A DNA stretch of 31,350 bases from JBCDCP01 sp039181495 (GCA_039181495.1 JBCDCP010000014.1:1-31350), one strand, 5' to 3'; shown: positions 1-8,832, numbered from the stretch's first letter. Program-made: numbers and translations. The notes: a model not told the origin generated them from the sequence alone.

Positions 1-1
1 G

Positions 2-604
2 CACGGCACGCAGCAGCGTATCTCCCTGAATGGGGCCATATTGCATGAGCCGCGCCGCCTCGGGCTTGAGCTGATTGAGGGTTTGCCAAAACCCATCAAT
101 GGGAAAAAGGTTGCTGTCGGGGTGGGAGGATTTTGGGTTATGACGCCGCTCGTCCTCGACGGTGGCGCTGCGGTTATCGTCAACCGCGGATTTGTTCCCC
201 AAGGCCGCGCGACACCGGAACTCCGGGGCGAAGCCTCGATGCCGCCGGGGCCTCTCACAATAACCGGATTGCTGCGTGCACCAGAAGTCCGCGTCCCGTT
301 CGCGCCCGGAAACGACCCCGACAACGACGCGTGGTATTTGCGCGATCCAACGGATATCGCTCTTGCCCGCGGGCTTGAGAGGTCAGCTCCGTTTACTGTC
401 GATGCGTTCGCCGCACACACACCGCCGGGCGGTTTACCACAAGCGGGCGAAACGCGTATCGCGATCCGCAACAACCATTTGCAATACGCCCTGACGTGGT
501 ATGCACTGGCTGCTGTCCTGCTTCTGATGAGCGGATTGTGGCTGCGTCAGGAAATTGCGCGCAACCGCCGCTCGCTAGACGCCGCGATCGACGACGACGC
601 CTGA
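2..604 (+). CDS. surf1: SURF1 family cytochrome c oxidase assembly protein (5' end missing)
   Basis: The reading frame is open to the left edge, so the N-terminus, including the first membrane helix expected in SURF1, lies outside the window. About 200 residues remain; family members are usually about 240-250. Visible SURF1 hallmarks are the central GFWVMTPL stretch, the VNRGFVPQG motif, and the C-terminal RNNHLQYALTWY segment that leads into the second membrane helix (VLLLMSGLWL). SURF1 is an inner-membrane factor for heme a/cytochrome aa3 oxidase assembly and normally follows the cox genes, so a cytochrome oxidase operon is expected just to the left. It ends 10 bp before thrC, which suggests co-transcription. 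The assignment is confident; the start cannot be seen. TTG at 41 is only an internal codon. Confidence 0.9.
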   Translation, partial: HGTQQRISLNGAILHEPRRLGLELIEGLPKPINGKKVAVGVGGFWVMTPLVLDGGAAVIVNRGFVPQGRATPELRGEASMPPGPLTITGLLRAPEVRVPFAPGNDPDNDAWYLRDPTDIALARGLERSAPFTVDAFAAHTPPGGLPQAGETRIAIRNNHLQYALTWYALAAVLLLMSGLWLRQEIARNRRSLDAAIDDDA

Positions 605-614
605 GAGGCATCAC

Positions 615-2030
615 ATGTACTATGTCAGCACCCGCGGTGAGGCGCCGCGGCTCGACTTTGCCGACGTCTTGCTGACGGGTCTGGCGCCCGATGGCGGCCT
701 CTATGTGCCCGAAACCTATCCTTTGCTTGCGCCCGAAGAGATCAGCGATCTTGCGACGCGGCCGTATTCCCATGCCGCCGAGCGCGTGATTGGTCCCTTC
801 GTTGGCAATGCCATCGCTGCTGCCGATTTGCGGGCGATGATCGATGGCGCCTACGCGACTTTCGCGCACAAGGCGATCTCTCCACTGGTTCAGATCGGCC
901 CCAACAAATGGGTGCTCGAGCTCTTCCACGGCACGACGCTCGCCTTCAAGGACGTCGCAATGCAGTTCCTCGCACGGGCGATGGACCATGTGCTGGCCGA
1001 GCGAGGCAGGCGCGCCACCATCGTCGGTGCAACATCGGGCGATACCGGTGGTGCGGCGATCGACGCGTTCCGTCATTGCGAGCGTGTTGACGTGTTCATT
1101 CTGTTTCCTGACGGACGCGTGTCAGATGTACAGCGACGCCAGATGACGACCGTTGGTGGTGCCAACGTGCACGCGCTTGCGATTGATGGAACCTTCGATG
1201 ATTGCCAAGCCATCGTGAAGTCGATGTTCGTCAATCCCGGCTTCCGTGACGCGGTCGGGCTCTCAGGCGTGAACTCGATCAACTGGGCACGGATTGTTGC
1301 GCAGATCGTCTACTATGTGACCTCCGCGGCAGCGCTCGGCAGTCCGGAGAGAGCGGTCAGTTACTGTGTACCAACCGGTAACTTCGGTGACATTCTCGCC
1401 GGATATGTGGCCAAGAACATGGGCGTACCGATCGACCGCCTTGTGGTGGCGACCAATGTCAACGACATCCTCGCGCGCGCTCTGGATACCGGCGGCTACG
1501 AAACAGATCAGGTGGTACCCACCATTACGCCGAGTATGGATATTCAGGTATCGAGCAATTTCGAACGGTTGCTGTTCGACGCCAACGGCCGAAACCCCGA
1601 ACCAATCCGCAACATGATGGCACGGCTGAAACAGTCCGGTGCATTTGCGATTGCGGCTGAACCACTCTCCCGCATTCGCTCTGACTTCGACGCTGGCCGC
1701 GCTGATGAGGAAGAAACATCTCAAACCATGCAGCGGACACTGAGTGAAACGGGCTACCTGCTCGACCCGCACACAGCGGTCGGCATTGCCGTCGCCAATC
1801 GCATGGAGAGCACGTCTCCAATGGTTACCCTGGCAACGGCCCACCCGGCCAAATTTCCGGCTGCTGTTGAATCAGCCTGCGGTATTGTGCCCGATCTGCC
1901 TGAACGGGTCGGCGATCTGTTTGGACGTGAGGAACGCATGACCCACTTGCCGGCCGATCAGGCCATTGTCGAGGCACATGTTCTGGCCACAAGCCGCGCC
2001 GGTGGCGGCGATGCAAGGGCTGCTTCGTGA
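615..2030 (+). CDS. thrC: Threonine synthase
   Basis: A 471-residue PLP enzyme that converts O-phosphohomoserine to threonine, the last step of threonine synthesis in the cytoplasm. It has the N-terminal YVSTRG start typical of the long (class II) threonine synthases, the PLP-lysine motif HGTTLAFKD (Lys112), the phosphate-binding GATSGDTGGAA loop, and the PTGNFGD motif. Length matches the class II family. ATG 615 is preceded by a GAGAGG ribosome-binding site. The stop overlaps the start of the following M16 peptidase gene (TGATG), indicating translational coupling. The homoserine kinase that makes its substrate is encoded separately at 9778-10752 on the other strand. Confidence 0.97.
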   Translation: MYYVSTRGEAPRLDFADVLLTGLAPDGGLYVPETYPLLAPEEISDLATRPYSHAAERVIGPFVGNAIAAADLRAMIDGAYATFAHKAISPLVQIGPNKWVLELFHGTTLAFKDVAMQFLARAMDHVLAERGRRATIVGATSGDTGGAAIDAFRHCERVDVFILFPDGRVSDVQRRQMTTVGGANVHALAIDGTFDDCQAIVKSMFVNPGFRDAVGLSGVNSINWARIVAQIVYYVTSAAALGSPERAVSYCVPTGNFGDILAGYVAKNMGVPIDRLVVATNVNDILARALDTGGYETDQVVPTITPSMDIQVSSNFERLLFDANGRNPEPIRNMMARLKQSGAFAIAAEPLSRIRSDFDAGRADEEETSQTMQRTLSETGYLLDPHTAVGIAVANRMESTSPMVTLATAHPAKFPAAVESACGIVPDLPERVGDLFGREERMTHLPADQAIVEAHVLATSRAGGGDARAAS

Positions 2031-3316
2031 TGCAGAACAGTACGACCCGCCTGACGGTTCTGGAAAATGGGCTCCGCATCGTCACCGAACAGGTGCCTGA
2101 TCTAGAGAGCGCAGCGCTTGGCATATGGGTTGGCTCGGGTGCACGCGATGAGATGCAGACCGAACACGGAATCGCCCATCTGCTTGAACATATGGCCTTC
2201 AAGGGCACGAGCACCCGGAGCGCGGAGATGATTGCTCGTGAGATTGAGGCCGTCGGCGGCGACCTCAATGCAATGACCAGTCATGAAACGACCGGCTACC
2301 ATGCGCGGATTCTTGGTCAGGACGTGCCATTGGGCATCGATATCCTGAGCGACATCGTCGTCGACAGCATCTTCGATTCCGAAGAACTCGGCCGCGAACA
2401 GCAGGTTATCGTCCAGGAGATTGGTGCCGCGCATGACACGCCGGACGATCTGGTCTTCGATCTTTTTCAGGAGGCCGCGTTTGGCGCGCAGCCACTGGGC
2501 CGGCCTATCCTCGGCACGCCCGAGAGCGTGACCGGCTTCAGCGCAGGCGATCTGCGCAAGTTTCTTGAACGCAATTACGGACCGCACGAGATGGTGGTCA
2601 CCGCAGCAGGGGCGATTGATCATGACATGGTCGTCGAACTGGCGCTTAGCCGGCTTGGCGGACGGACCACAAACGGTCATCCACAGCCCGAGCCCGCGGA
2701 ATTTATCGGCGGTGATCGTCGTGCTGACCGTCCGCTTGATCAGATCCACATCGTGATGGGGCTGCCCGGCCCGGATCGCAGTGCAGAGGACTTTCATGCA
2801 GCGCGTGTCGCCGCCACCGCTTTGGGAGGTGGAATGTCTTCCCGGCTGTTCCAGGAAGTGCGTGAGAAGCGCGGCCTCTGCTATTCGGTCTACGCCTTCA
2901 ATGCGAGCTATCGTGATAGCGGATTGTTTGCTTTCTCGGCGGCAACCGCGCCGGAGCTTGCCGGGGAGCTGATCGAAGTGCTGACCGATGAGATCAGCCA
3001 CGCGGCATTACGTCTGACCGAGGAAGATGTCGACCGTGCGCGCGCCCAACTGCGTGCCAGCCTTCTGATGAGCCTGGAGAGCACATCCAATCGCGCAGAT
3101 CGCCTCGCGCGCCAGCTTCTGTTCTTCGACCGGATCGTGCCTCTTGCAGAAACTCGTGAGAAGATTGAGGCCGTCACTCTGGAAGACGTGCGGCGGGTCC
3201 TCAACAGGGCTTTGGAAGGCCGATTGGCGTTCGCCGCTGTCGGACCGGTTGAACGACTGCCATCTGTTGATGCGCTTGCCGCAAGGATTGGCTGCAGCGC
3301 ACCTATGCAGGGATAG
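2030..3316 (+). CDS. M16 family zinc peptidase (mitochondrial processing peptidase-like)
   Basis: A 428-residue pitrilysin/M16B-type protein. The inverted zinc motif HxxEH is intact as HLLEH (His50, Glu53, His54), followed by MAFKGT, the usual processing-peptidase continuation. The C-terminal half keeps the GGGMSSRLFQEVREKRGLCYSV block found in bacterial PepR/MPP-beta-like proteins. No signal peptide is visible, so a cytoplasmic peptidase is likely; the substrate is unknown. ATG 2030 overlaps the thrC stop (TGATG), and GTG 2027 directly upstream is an alternative. The gene after it starts 5 bp downstream, so it sits inside the SURF1-thrC-GNAT transcription unit. It is probably catalytically active, since the zinc ligands are present. 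Confidence 0.93.
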   Translation: MQNSTTRLTVLENGLRIVTEQVPDLESAALGIWVGSGARDEMQTEHGIAHLLEHMAFKGTSTRSAEMIAREIEAVGGDLNAMTSHETTGYHARILGQDVPLGIDILSDIVVDSIFDSEELGREQQVIVQEIGAAHDTPDDLVFDLFQEAAFGAQPLGRPILGTPESVTGFSAGDLRKFLERNYGPHEMVVTAAGAIDHDMVVELALSRLGGRTTNGHPQPEPAEFIGGDRRADRPLDQIHIVMGLPGPDRSAEDFHAARVAATALGGGMSSRLFQEVREKRGLCYSVYAFNASYRDSGLFAFSAATAPELAGELIEVLTDEISHAALRLTEEDVDRARAQLRASLLMSLESTSNRADRLARQLLFFDRIVPLAETREKIEAVTLEDVRRVLNRALEGRLAFAAVGPVERLPSVDALAARIGCSAPMQG

Positions 3317-3321
3317 CGGTC

Positions 3322-3924
3322 ATGGCCTTTCTGCGCTCGGCGACAAGTCAGGACACGGCACCGGCAATCCGCGGCGGCAGTGTCGAGCTGCGCACACCGC
3401 GATTCGGCGATTATGCCGAATGGTCTGAGCTGCGTGCGACAAGCCGCGAGTTTCTTGAACCTTGGGAACCGGTCTGGCCCAGCGACGATCTTGAAAAGGC
3501 ATCATTTCGGCGCCGCATCCGCCGCTACGCCCAGGAAGTCAGAGAAGATCTGGCCTATCCATTCTTTGTCTTCCGCAGCTCAGATGGCGCACTGGTAGGC
3601 GGCTTGACCTTGGGCCATGTCAGACGGGGCGTCACCCAATCGGCCACTTTGGGATATTGGATTGGCCAGCCCTATGCAGGTCAGGGTATCATGAGCGCAG
3701 CGGTGCAGGCAACGCTGGGCTTCGCCTTTGACCATCTGCGCTTGCACCGCATTGAAGCAGCTTGCCTGCCGCAGAATGCGGCATCCATACGGTTGCTAGA
3801 GAAGATCGGGTTTCAGCGCGAAGGTTTCGCTCGTCGCTATCTTTGCATAAACGGGATATGGCAGGATCACGTGCTATACGGAATTATTGAAGATGATCCG
3901 CGTCCCGGAGCTTTAACCCGATAG
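3322..3924 (+). CDS. GNAT acetyltransferase, RimJ/RimL type
   Basis: A 200-residue GCN5-related N-acetyltransferase resembling RimJ/RimL protein N-terminal acetylases. The N-terminal VELRTPRFGDYAEWSELR and REFLEPWEPVWP segments, the YWIGQPYAGQGIMSAAV acetyl-CoA binding region (Q/R-x-x-G-x-G/A) and the C-terminal HRIEAACLPQNAASIRLLEKIGFQREG block are all characteristic. The acceptor substrate cannot be told from sequence; ribosomal proteins or other N-termini are the usual guess for this subfamily. It begins 5 bp after the M16 peptidase stop with AGGGAT upstream, so it is the last gene of that tight operon before an 81-bp gap. Confidence 0.9.
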   Translation: MAFLRSATSQDTAPAIRGGSVELRTPRFGDYAEWSELRATSREFLEPWEPVWPSDDLEKASFRRRIRRYAQEVREDLAYPFFVFRSSDGALVGGLTLGHVRRGVTQSATLGYWIGQPYAGQGIMSAAVQATLGFAFDHLRLHRIEAACLPQNAASIRLLEKIGFQREGFARRYLCINGIWQDHVLYGIIEDDPRPGALTR

Positions 3925-3952
3925 GTCCGATATGTAATTCGGTCTGATTGCC

Positions 3953-3971
3953 CGCCAGATTTGATCTGGCG
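3953..3971. repeat. 19-bp palindrome upstream of the EAL gene
   Basis: Two perfect 8-bp arms, CGCCAGAT and ATCTGGCG, flank a 3-nt centre (TTG). It lies 29 bp after the GNAT stop and 35 bp before the chosen GTG start of the EAL-domain gene. No T-run follows on the + strand, so a factor-independent terminator is unlikely. A regulator site or a 5' UTR hairpin is more plausible. Function is inferred only from position and symmetry. Confidence 0.5.
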
Positions 3972-4005
3972 AACCCAGCGTGTACCGGGTTCAGGCGAGG
4001 GACAT

Positions 4006-6981
4006 GTGGAGTTGAGCGTCTTGTCCAGGTCGCGCGTCGAGCAATCGGCGTCTCAGAATATCGCGCTTGTTCAGCAGGCCCCTTCGCCATTCTGGCGCTG
4101 GGCGTTGGCTTGCGCATGGACGCTTGCCCTTTTGGTCGTGATGAGTGTGTGCCTACTACCGCGCGAGGTGCAGGCACTCGAAATTGTTGACGTCTCTCCA
4201 TCCAGTCGGGCGATCGAGCTGACCGGTGAGGTCGATTCCTGGCCCCGCCATGGAGAGCGGTTGCAGGTGTCTACCGCCCCTGGCGCCGACGGTATCGTCC
4301 GGCGCATCGAGGTACGCGCCCGCGAACCCGGACAGGCAACCTCCTGGGTCGTTCTTGCGCTGGCCAACAATTCCGATGAGCAACTCGACCGCGTCCTCGT
4401 CGCGCCCCACTACCTGCTCAGCGGATCCGGAATCTTCCGGCCTGACCTCGGGCGATCCCGCATCGTCAACATCACGCCAAGCCAGGGCTTCCGGCCCGAA
4501 CGCGAGCCTGCGCCGGACGCGGACCTGTTCCGCCTCACGCTCGATCCTGGCGCGGTGGTGACCTACGTCATCGAGTTGTCCGGCCCCGCATTGCCGCAGC
4601 TTCGTCTGTGGCAGGATGAGGCCTACAAGGATACCGCCAACAGCCTGACGCTGTATCACGGAATGGTCTTGGGGGTTTCCGGCCTCCTTGCCCTGTTCTT
4701 GACCATTCTCTTTGTCGTTCGCGGCACTCTGATGTTCCCTGTGGCAGCTGCTGTGGGATGGGCGGTGCTCGCCTATCTCTGTGTCGATTTTGGCTTCTGG
4801 GAGAAAGTGTTCCGGGTTCAGGACGCGGATAATCGTGTTGTTCGCGCTGCCGCGGAGGTCATGATCACCGGGTCGCTGGCTCTGTTTCTGACCGTGTACC
4901 TGTTCTTTGATCGATGGCGTCTGCGCATGGCCATCATCATCGCCAGTATCCTTGCCGTGGTTGCAAGCGCTGTGGCGGTCGCATTGATAGATCCGGCCCT
5001 GGCCGCTGGCATTGCCAGATTTGGCCTGGCGCTGGTCGGGATCGTCGGACTGGGTCTCATTGCGCTGAATACGGTTCAAGGGCTCGACCGCGCGATCCTT
5101 ATGGTGCCGACCTGGATCTTGCTACTGGGTTGGGTTTGGGGCGGTTTCCTGGTCGCTTCGGGAGACATCGCCAACGACCTTGCAGCGCCCGCTCTGAACG
5201 GCGGGCTTGTACTGCTCGTGTTGCTGATCGGCCTCACGGTCATGCAGCATGCCTTTGCCGGAGCCAGCATTTCCTCGGGGATTCTGCCGGACTTGCAGCG
5301 CAAGGCCTTCGCCTTGATGGGGTCCGGCGACTTCGTGTTCGACTGGGACATTCCCCGTGACCGGCTGTTTGTCGGGTCGGAAGTGGCGGTTCGTCTGGGG
5401 CTGAATGAAGAAGCACTGGGCGGCGCACTTGGCCGCTTCCTTGAGACCATCCATGTCGCAGATCAGGATCGAATCCGGGTCACGATCGAGACTATGGTGG
5501 AGCGCCGCCGCGGACGCATCGCACAGGATCTACGCCTGCGCGCTTCCGATGGGCACCATACCTGGTTCCGGCTGAAAGCCCGACCGATCCTGGGTGCGGA
5601 CGGTGAGATCCAGCGCATTGTAGGCACGCTCACCGACATCACCGACACCAAGACTGCCGAAGAGCGTCTGCTGCAGGACGCGGTACACGACAATCTCACC
5701 GGACTGCCCAATCGCGAACTGTTCACCGACCGCCTGACCGGCATCGTGCAACGAGTGAGTTCCGGAGGTCCGACGCCATCGGTCTTGCTGATCGACATAG
5801 ACAAGTTCCGACAGGTCAATGACGGGATTGGCATTGCTGGCGCCGATAGCGTGTTGCTGACGCTGGCGCGCCGGTTGCAGCGTCTGATTCAACCGCAGGA
5901 CACGCTGGCGCGGATTTCGGGCGACCAGTTCGGATTGCTCCTCGTCTCGGAGTCTGACCCGGTGCGGGTCAAGGCTGTGGCCGAGAGCATATCCAAGGCG
6001 GTTCGCGTGCCGATGACATTCGGCGACAACGAACTGTTCCTGACCTGCTCGCAAGGCATCGCCACTTTCAACGAGGACTCGCAGGATCAGGAAGCGCTGT
6101 TCGAGAACGCGGAGATCGCGCTGAACTACGCCAAGCGTATGGGCTCGGACTATGTCGAACTGTACCGGCCACTGATGCGCACCGTCGGTATCAGCCGGCT
6201 ATCTGTCTCAAGCGAACTCAAACGGTCGGTTGAGCGTGGTGAAATCCGCTTGGTATATCAGCCTATCGTCAATCTCGGCGACCGCCGTATTGCGGGCTTC
6301 GAGGCGCTCGCGCGATGGGACCATCCGCGCTATGGCCGAATGCCGCCGCAGGAGTTCATAGAAATCGCGGAAGAGAACGGCGTCATCATCGATATTGGCA
6401 TGTCGGCTCTCGATAGTGCCGCCAAACAGACGGCCGAATGGCAAAAGCGGATCGGCAACGACCGCGAGATCTTTACATCCGTCAACATCTCCAGCCCGCA
6501 CCTGTTCCGGCATGATCTCATTACCGATGTGAAGTCGGTCATCTCGCGCAATAAGCTCGAGAATGCCCAACTGAAGCTCGAACTCACCGAGTCGATCGTC
6601 ATGGAGAATCCCGAGCATGCAGCTCAGATTATGAGCCGGCTCAAAGATTCCGGAGCCGGACTCGCCATGGATGATTTTGGCACTGGTTACTCGTCACTCG
6701 CCTATCTCCAAAAGCTGCCATTCGACACACTGAAAGTCGACCACAGCTTTGTGCGAGAGAACGGAAACGGTGCGCGGCCGCTGATCCTGAAATCAATCAT
6801 CAGCCTCGCGCATGATCTGCGTATGGGCGTGATTGCCGAGGGTGCGGAGACCGATCGCGACGCGTCGGAGCTTGCCAAGCTGGGCTGCGAATTCGCGCAA
6901 GGATTCTATTTCGGCCGACCGATGTCGGCGAGCGATGCTACGCGCCTGTTGCTCTACAACGCCTCCAACCGGACCCAGTAA
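4006..6981 (+). CDS. 7TM sensor-PAS-degenerate GGDEF-EAL protein, predicted c-di-GMP phosphodiesterase
   Basis: About 991 residues from GTG 4006, which follows a GAGGG ribosome-binding site at 3997-4001; TTG 3961 lies in the palindrome and is unlikely. Order of domains: a hydrophobic segment near residues 29-55; a periplasmic beta-rich region ending in QDEAYKD; a seven-helix block from about 215 to 425 resembling 7TMR-DISM sensors; a PAS domain about 440-546 (starts DFVFDWDI, ends TLTDITD); a GGDEF domain about 560-720; an EAL domain about 745-985. The GGDEF signature is degenerate (SGDQF near 636), so cyclase activity is unlikely. EAL residues are intact: EALAR near 766, SVNIS, ELTES, DDFGTG near 888, LKVD, EGAET near 944 and QGFYF. 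This predicts c-di-GMP hydrolysis, perhaps with GTP sensed by the GGDEF-like domain. Confidence 0.92.
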   Translation: MELSVLSRSRVEQSASQNIALVQQAPSPFWRWALACAWTLALLVVMSVCLLPREVQALEIVDVSPSSRAIELTGEVDSWPRHGERLQVSTAPGADGIVRRIEVRAREPGQATSWVVLALANNSDEQLDRVLVAPHYLLSGSGIFRPDLGRSRIVNITPSQGFRPEREPAPDADLFRLTLDPGAVVTYVIELSGPALPQLRLWQDEAYKDTANSLTLYHGMVLGVSGLLALFLTILFVVRGTLMFPVAAAVGWAVLAYLCVDFGFWEKVFRVQDADNRVVRAAAEVMITGSLALFLTVYLFFDRWRLRMAIIIASILAVVASAVAVALIDPALAAGIARFGLALVGIVGLGLIALNTVQGLDRAILMVPTWILLLGWVWGGFLVASGDIANDLAAPALNGGLVLLVLLIGLTVMQHAFAGASISSGILPDLQRKAFALMGSGDFVFDWDIPRDRLFVGSEVAVRLGLNEEALGGALGRFLETIHVADQDRIRVTIETMVERRRGRIAQDLRLRASDGHHTWFRLKARPILGADGEIQRIVGTLTDITDTKTAEERLLQDAVHDNLTGLPNRELFTDRLTGIVQRVSSGGPTPSVLLIDIDKFRQVNDGIGIAGADSVLLTLARRLQRLIQPQDTLARISGDQFGLLLVSESDPVRVKAVAESISKAVRVPMTFGDNELFLTCSQGIATFNEDSQDQEALFENAEIALNYAKRMGSDYVELYRPLMRTVGISRLSVSSELKRSVERGEIRLVYQPIVNLGDRRIAGFEALARWDHPRYGRMPPQEFIEIAEENGVIIDIGMSALDSAAKQTAEWQKRIGNDREIFTSVNISSPHLFRHDLITDVKSVISRNKLENAQLKLELTESIVMENPEHAAQIMSRLKDSGAGLAMDDFGTGYSSLAYLQKLPFDTLKVDHSFVRENGNGARPLILKSIISLAHDLRMGVIAEGAETDRDASELAKLGCEFAQGFYFGRPMSASDATRLLLYNASNRTQ

Positions 6982-7031
6982 CAAACTGCTAGCTGTTGTC
7001 GTTCGGAGGGACCGGTGCCTCGGCTCAGGGG

Positions 7032-7649
7032 TCAGGCGTGGCCGGCCTCGGATGCAAGAAAGCTCGGATCGATCCCGAGAACGTCCAGCGCCGCATCATA
7101 TTTCAGATCCGTGGGCAGGCTGAAGATGACCTCGCGGTCTGCCTTCATGTGCAGCCATCCATTGGACTGAATCTCGGACTCGAGCTGACCAGGCGACCAG
7201 CCTGCGTAACCCAGCGCCATCAGGGCCTGGTTAGGGCCGTGACCGTGCGCAATGGCCTTGAGCACGTCCAGTGTAGCCGTCAGCGAGATGGTCGTATCAA
7301 TTTCGAGCGTTGAATTGTCGACGTGATAATCCGAGGAATGGAGCACAAACCCCCGACCGGTCTCCACCGGACCACCAAGATGGACAGGCATTCGCGAAAC
7401 AGTATCGGGAAGTTGTATGCTTTCGGTCCCTTCGACCACGCCCAGTTGCGACAGCAGGTCGGGGAAGGTGATGTCCTCCGATGGACGGTTGACGACAAGG
7501 CCCATCGCACCTTCCTCGGAGTGCGCACACAGATAGATTACCGTTCGGGCAAACCGATCATCGCCGATACCGGGCATGGCGATGATCATTTGCCCGTCCA
7601 GATAACCGTCACCGCCGCTACGCGACGTTTTCTCATCGAAGCGCATCAT
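7032..7649 (-). CDS. yqgE: YqgE/AlgH family (UPF0301) protein
   Basis: A 205-residue protein of the YqgE/AlgH family, whose biochemical role is not settled. Characteristic stretches are GYLDGQMIIAMPGIGDDRFARTV, GAMGLVVNRP, the VHLGGPVETGRGFVLHS block and GYAGWSPGQLESEI. I chose ATG 7649 (MMRFDEK), because the 20 residues an upstream TTG at 7709 would add do not resemble the family; ATG 7646 is equally possible. The family is usually about 185-205 residues. It converges with the EAL gene across about 50 bp and diverges from the DsbD-alpha-like gene. Confidence 0.9.
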   Translation of the reverse strand: MMRFDEKTSRSGGDGYLDGQMIIAMPGIGDDRFARTVIYLCAHSEEGAMGLVVNRPSEDITFPDLLSQLGVVEGTESIQLPDTVSRMPVHLGGPVETGRGFVLHSSDYHVDNSTLEIDTTISLTATLDVLKAIAHGHGPNQALMALGYAGWSPGQLESEIQSNGWLHMKADREVIFSLPTDLKYDAALDVLGIDPSFLASEAGHA

Positions 7650-7724
7650 GCGCAGATGGTAACGCGCAAAGGTCCGGACGCAACCATTTGAACGCAGTTT
7701 TAACGCCAATCAGATCTATGGCTC

Positions 7725-7757
7725 ACACAAGCTTGAGGCCGATCACATTGCTTGTGT
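7725..7757. repeat. 8-bp inverted repeat in the yqgE/DsbD-like divergent region
   Basis: Perfect arms ACACAAGC (7725-7732) and GCTTGTGT (7750-7757) are separated by 17 nt, in the 181-bp region between yqgE and the divergent DsbD-alpha-like gene. An arm of this size could arise by chance in a window this long, so a regulatory role is only a suggestion. I saw no convincing promoter hexamers elsewhere in this gap. Confidence 0.3.
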
Positions 7758-7830
7758 CTGGCAGAGAAGGCGACGGGCCGCTATGTGAAGCACCAATGCA
7801 GAGGGCGAACCAGACCCTCACCAGGCAGAA

Positions 7831-8724
7831 ATGACGAGGTCCGGTAAGGAAATGCTGTTGGCGCGGACACCATTCGCAGCATGCGGTCTGTTGGTAATCA
7901 TGACTGTGGCATCCTCTGGTTTTGCCGCGGCGCCGGCCCTTGCCGATACCGCTACCGCAACTCCCTGGATCGAAGAAGGCGATGTCCGGGTCAGGCTGAT
8001 CGATGCCGGGCCGACAGGGCAGGGCAAACACAGGCTCGGTTTCGAGATCGACCTCGATGAGGGTTGGAAGACGTATTGGCGGCATCCCGGGGAAACCGGA
8101 GTTGCGCCGCAATTCAGCTGGGACCGGTCATTCAACGTGTCGGACGTTGTAGCGCGCTTTCCCGCACCGTCACGCTTCATCGATAGCGACATGGTGTCTT
8201 TTGGCTACGAGACGGATGTGATCTTGCCGCTGGAGGTGACGCTCGCCAAGTCGGGGCCAGCGCTTGTCAGTCTTGATGTGGACTATGCCGTGTGCGCCGA
8301 TATTTGCCTGCCGCTACAGGCATCCTTCGAGATTGCGCTTAATGCCAAGCCCGACATGCGAGGAACTTTCCTGGTTCAGCGCGCAATGCGACGGGTTCCG
8401 AGTTCAAATCCTCCGCCATCGATAGCTGATGGATTGTCAGTCGCGGTCTCCAATGGTGCGACCATGCTGGATGTCGCCATCCCGGTCGCAGGGGTCGACA
8501 GTGAGCTTGTCGATGTCTTTGTCGAAGGCCCGGGCGGCTGGCATCTGCCGCCGGCCAAGCCAATGCCCACCAATGGTGCGGTGAAGACATTCCGCGTCGA
8601 GCTTGCCGGTTTGCCCGATGATCGACGCCAGCGCGATGGGGCACTGCGCCTGACGGTGGTCCACCCAGCAGGTGCGTTTGAACAGACTGTGCCTTTGCCC
8701 GATCAACCTCTTACGGGCAATTGA
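7831..8724 (+). CDS. Periplasmic DsbD-alpha domain protein
   Basis: A 297-residue exported protein. An N-terminal signal peptide (FAACGLLVIMTVASSGFAAAPALA) is followed by a DsbD N-terminal-like fold: WKTYWRHPGETG, a PxPxRF segment, GYETDVILPLEV, and the cysteine pair YAVCADICLP (C-x3-C), matching the redox pair of the DsbD alpha domain. The transmembrane DsbD-beta and the C-terminal thioredoxin domain are absent, so this is a stand-alone alpha-type domain that would need an unlinked membrane partner such as CcdA or ScsB. A periplasmic thiol reductant-relay role is inferred. The start may be ATG 7831 or ATG 7852; the latter has AAGGA very close by. The gene faces yqgE across a 181-bp divergent region. 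Confidence 0.85.
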   Translation: MTRSGKEMLLARTPFAACGLLVIMTVASSGFAAAPALADTATATPWIEEGDVRVRLIDAGPTGQGKHRLGFEIDLDEGWKTYWRHPGETGVAPQFSWDRSFNVSDVVARFPAPSRFIDSDMVSFGYETDVILPLEVTLAKSGPALVSLDVDYAVCADICLPLQASFEIALNAKPDMRGTFLVQRAMRRVPSSNPPPSIADGLSVAVSNGATMLDVAIPVAGVDSELVDVFVEGPGGWHLPPAKPMPTNGAVKTFRVELAGLPDDRRQRDGALRLTVVHPAGAFEQTVPLPDQPLTGN

Positions 8725-8832
8725 TCTAACCGCTCCATCGGCAGCGCCACGATTCTTCTTCCAGGCTGTTTACCCTCCACCGCCCAGGGGTTAACGGTAG
8801 CGTTCATCTTACCGACAGCCCTGGAGCCCCCA

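Noticed and set aside
2102..3001. Long antisense open frame opposite the M16 peptidase, and similar ones opposite thrC, the EAL gene (4156-5079) and ETF-QO (30059-30823)
   Set aside because: High-GC shadow frames; each lies opposite a well-supported gene, with no ribosome-binding site or recognisable domain.
4006..6981. Active diguanylate cyclase within the EAL protein
   Set aside because: The signature reads SGDQF instead of GGDEF/GGEEF, so cyclase activity is not expected.
8725..8832. TTAA-containing segment upstream of the peroxiredoxin as a CtrA site
   Set aside because: No second half-site at the right distance; only GATTC and the ribosome-binding site can be supported.
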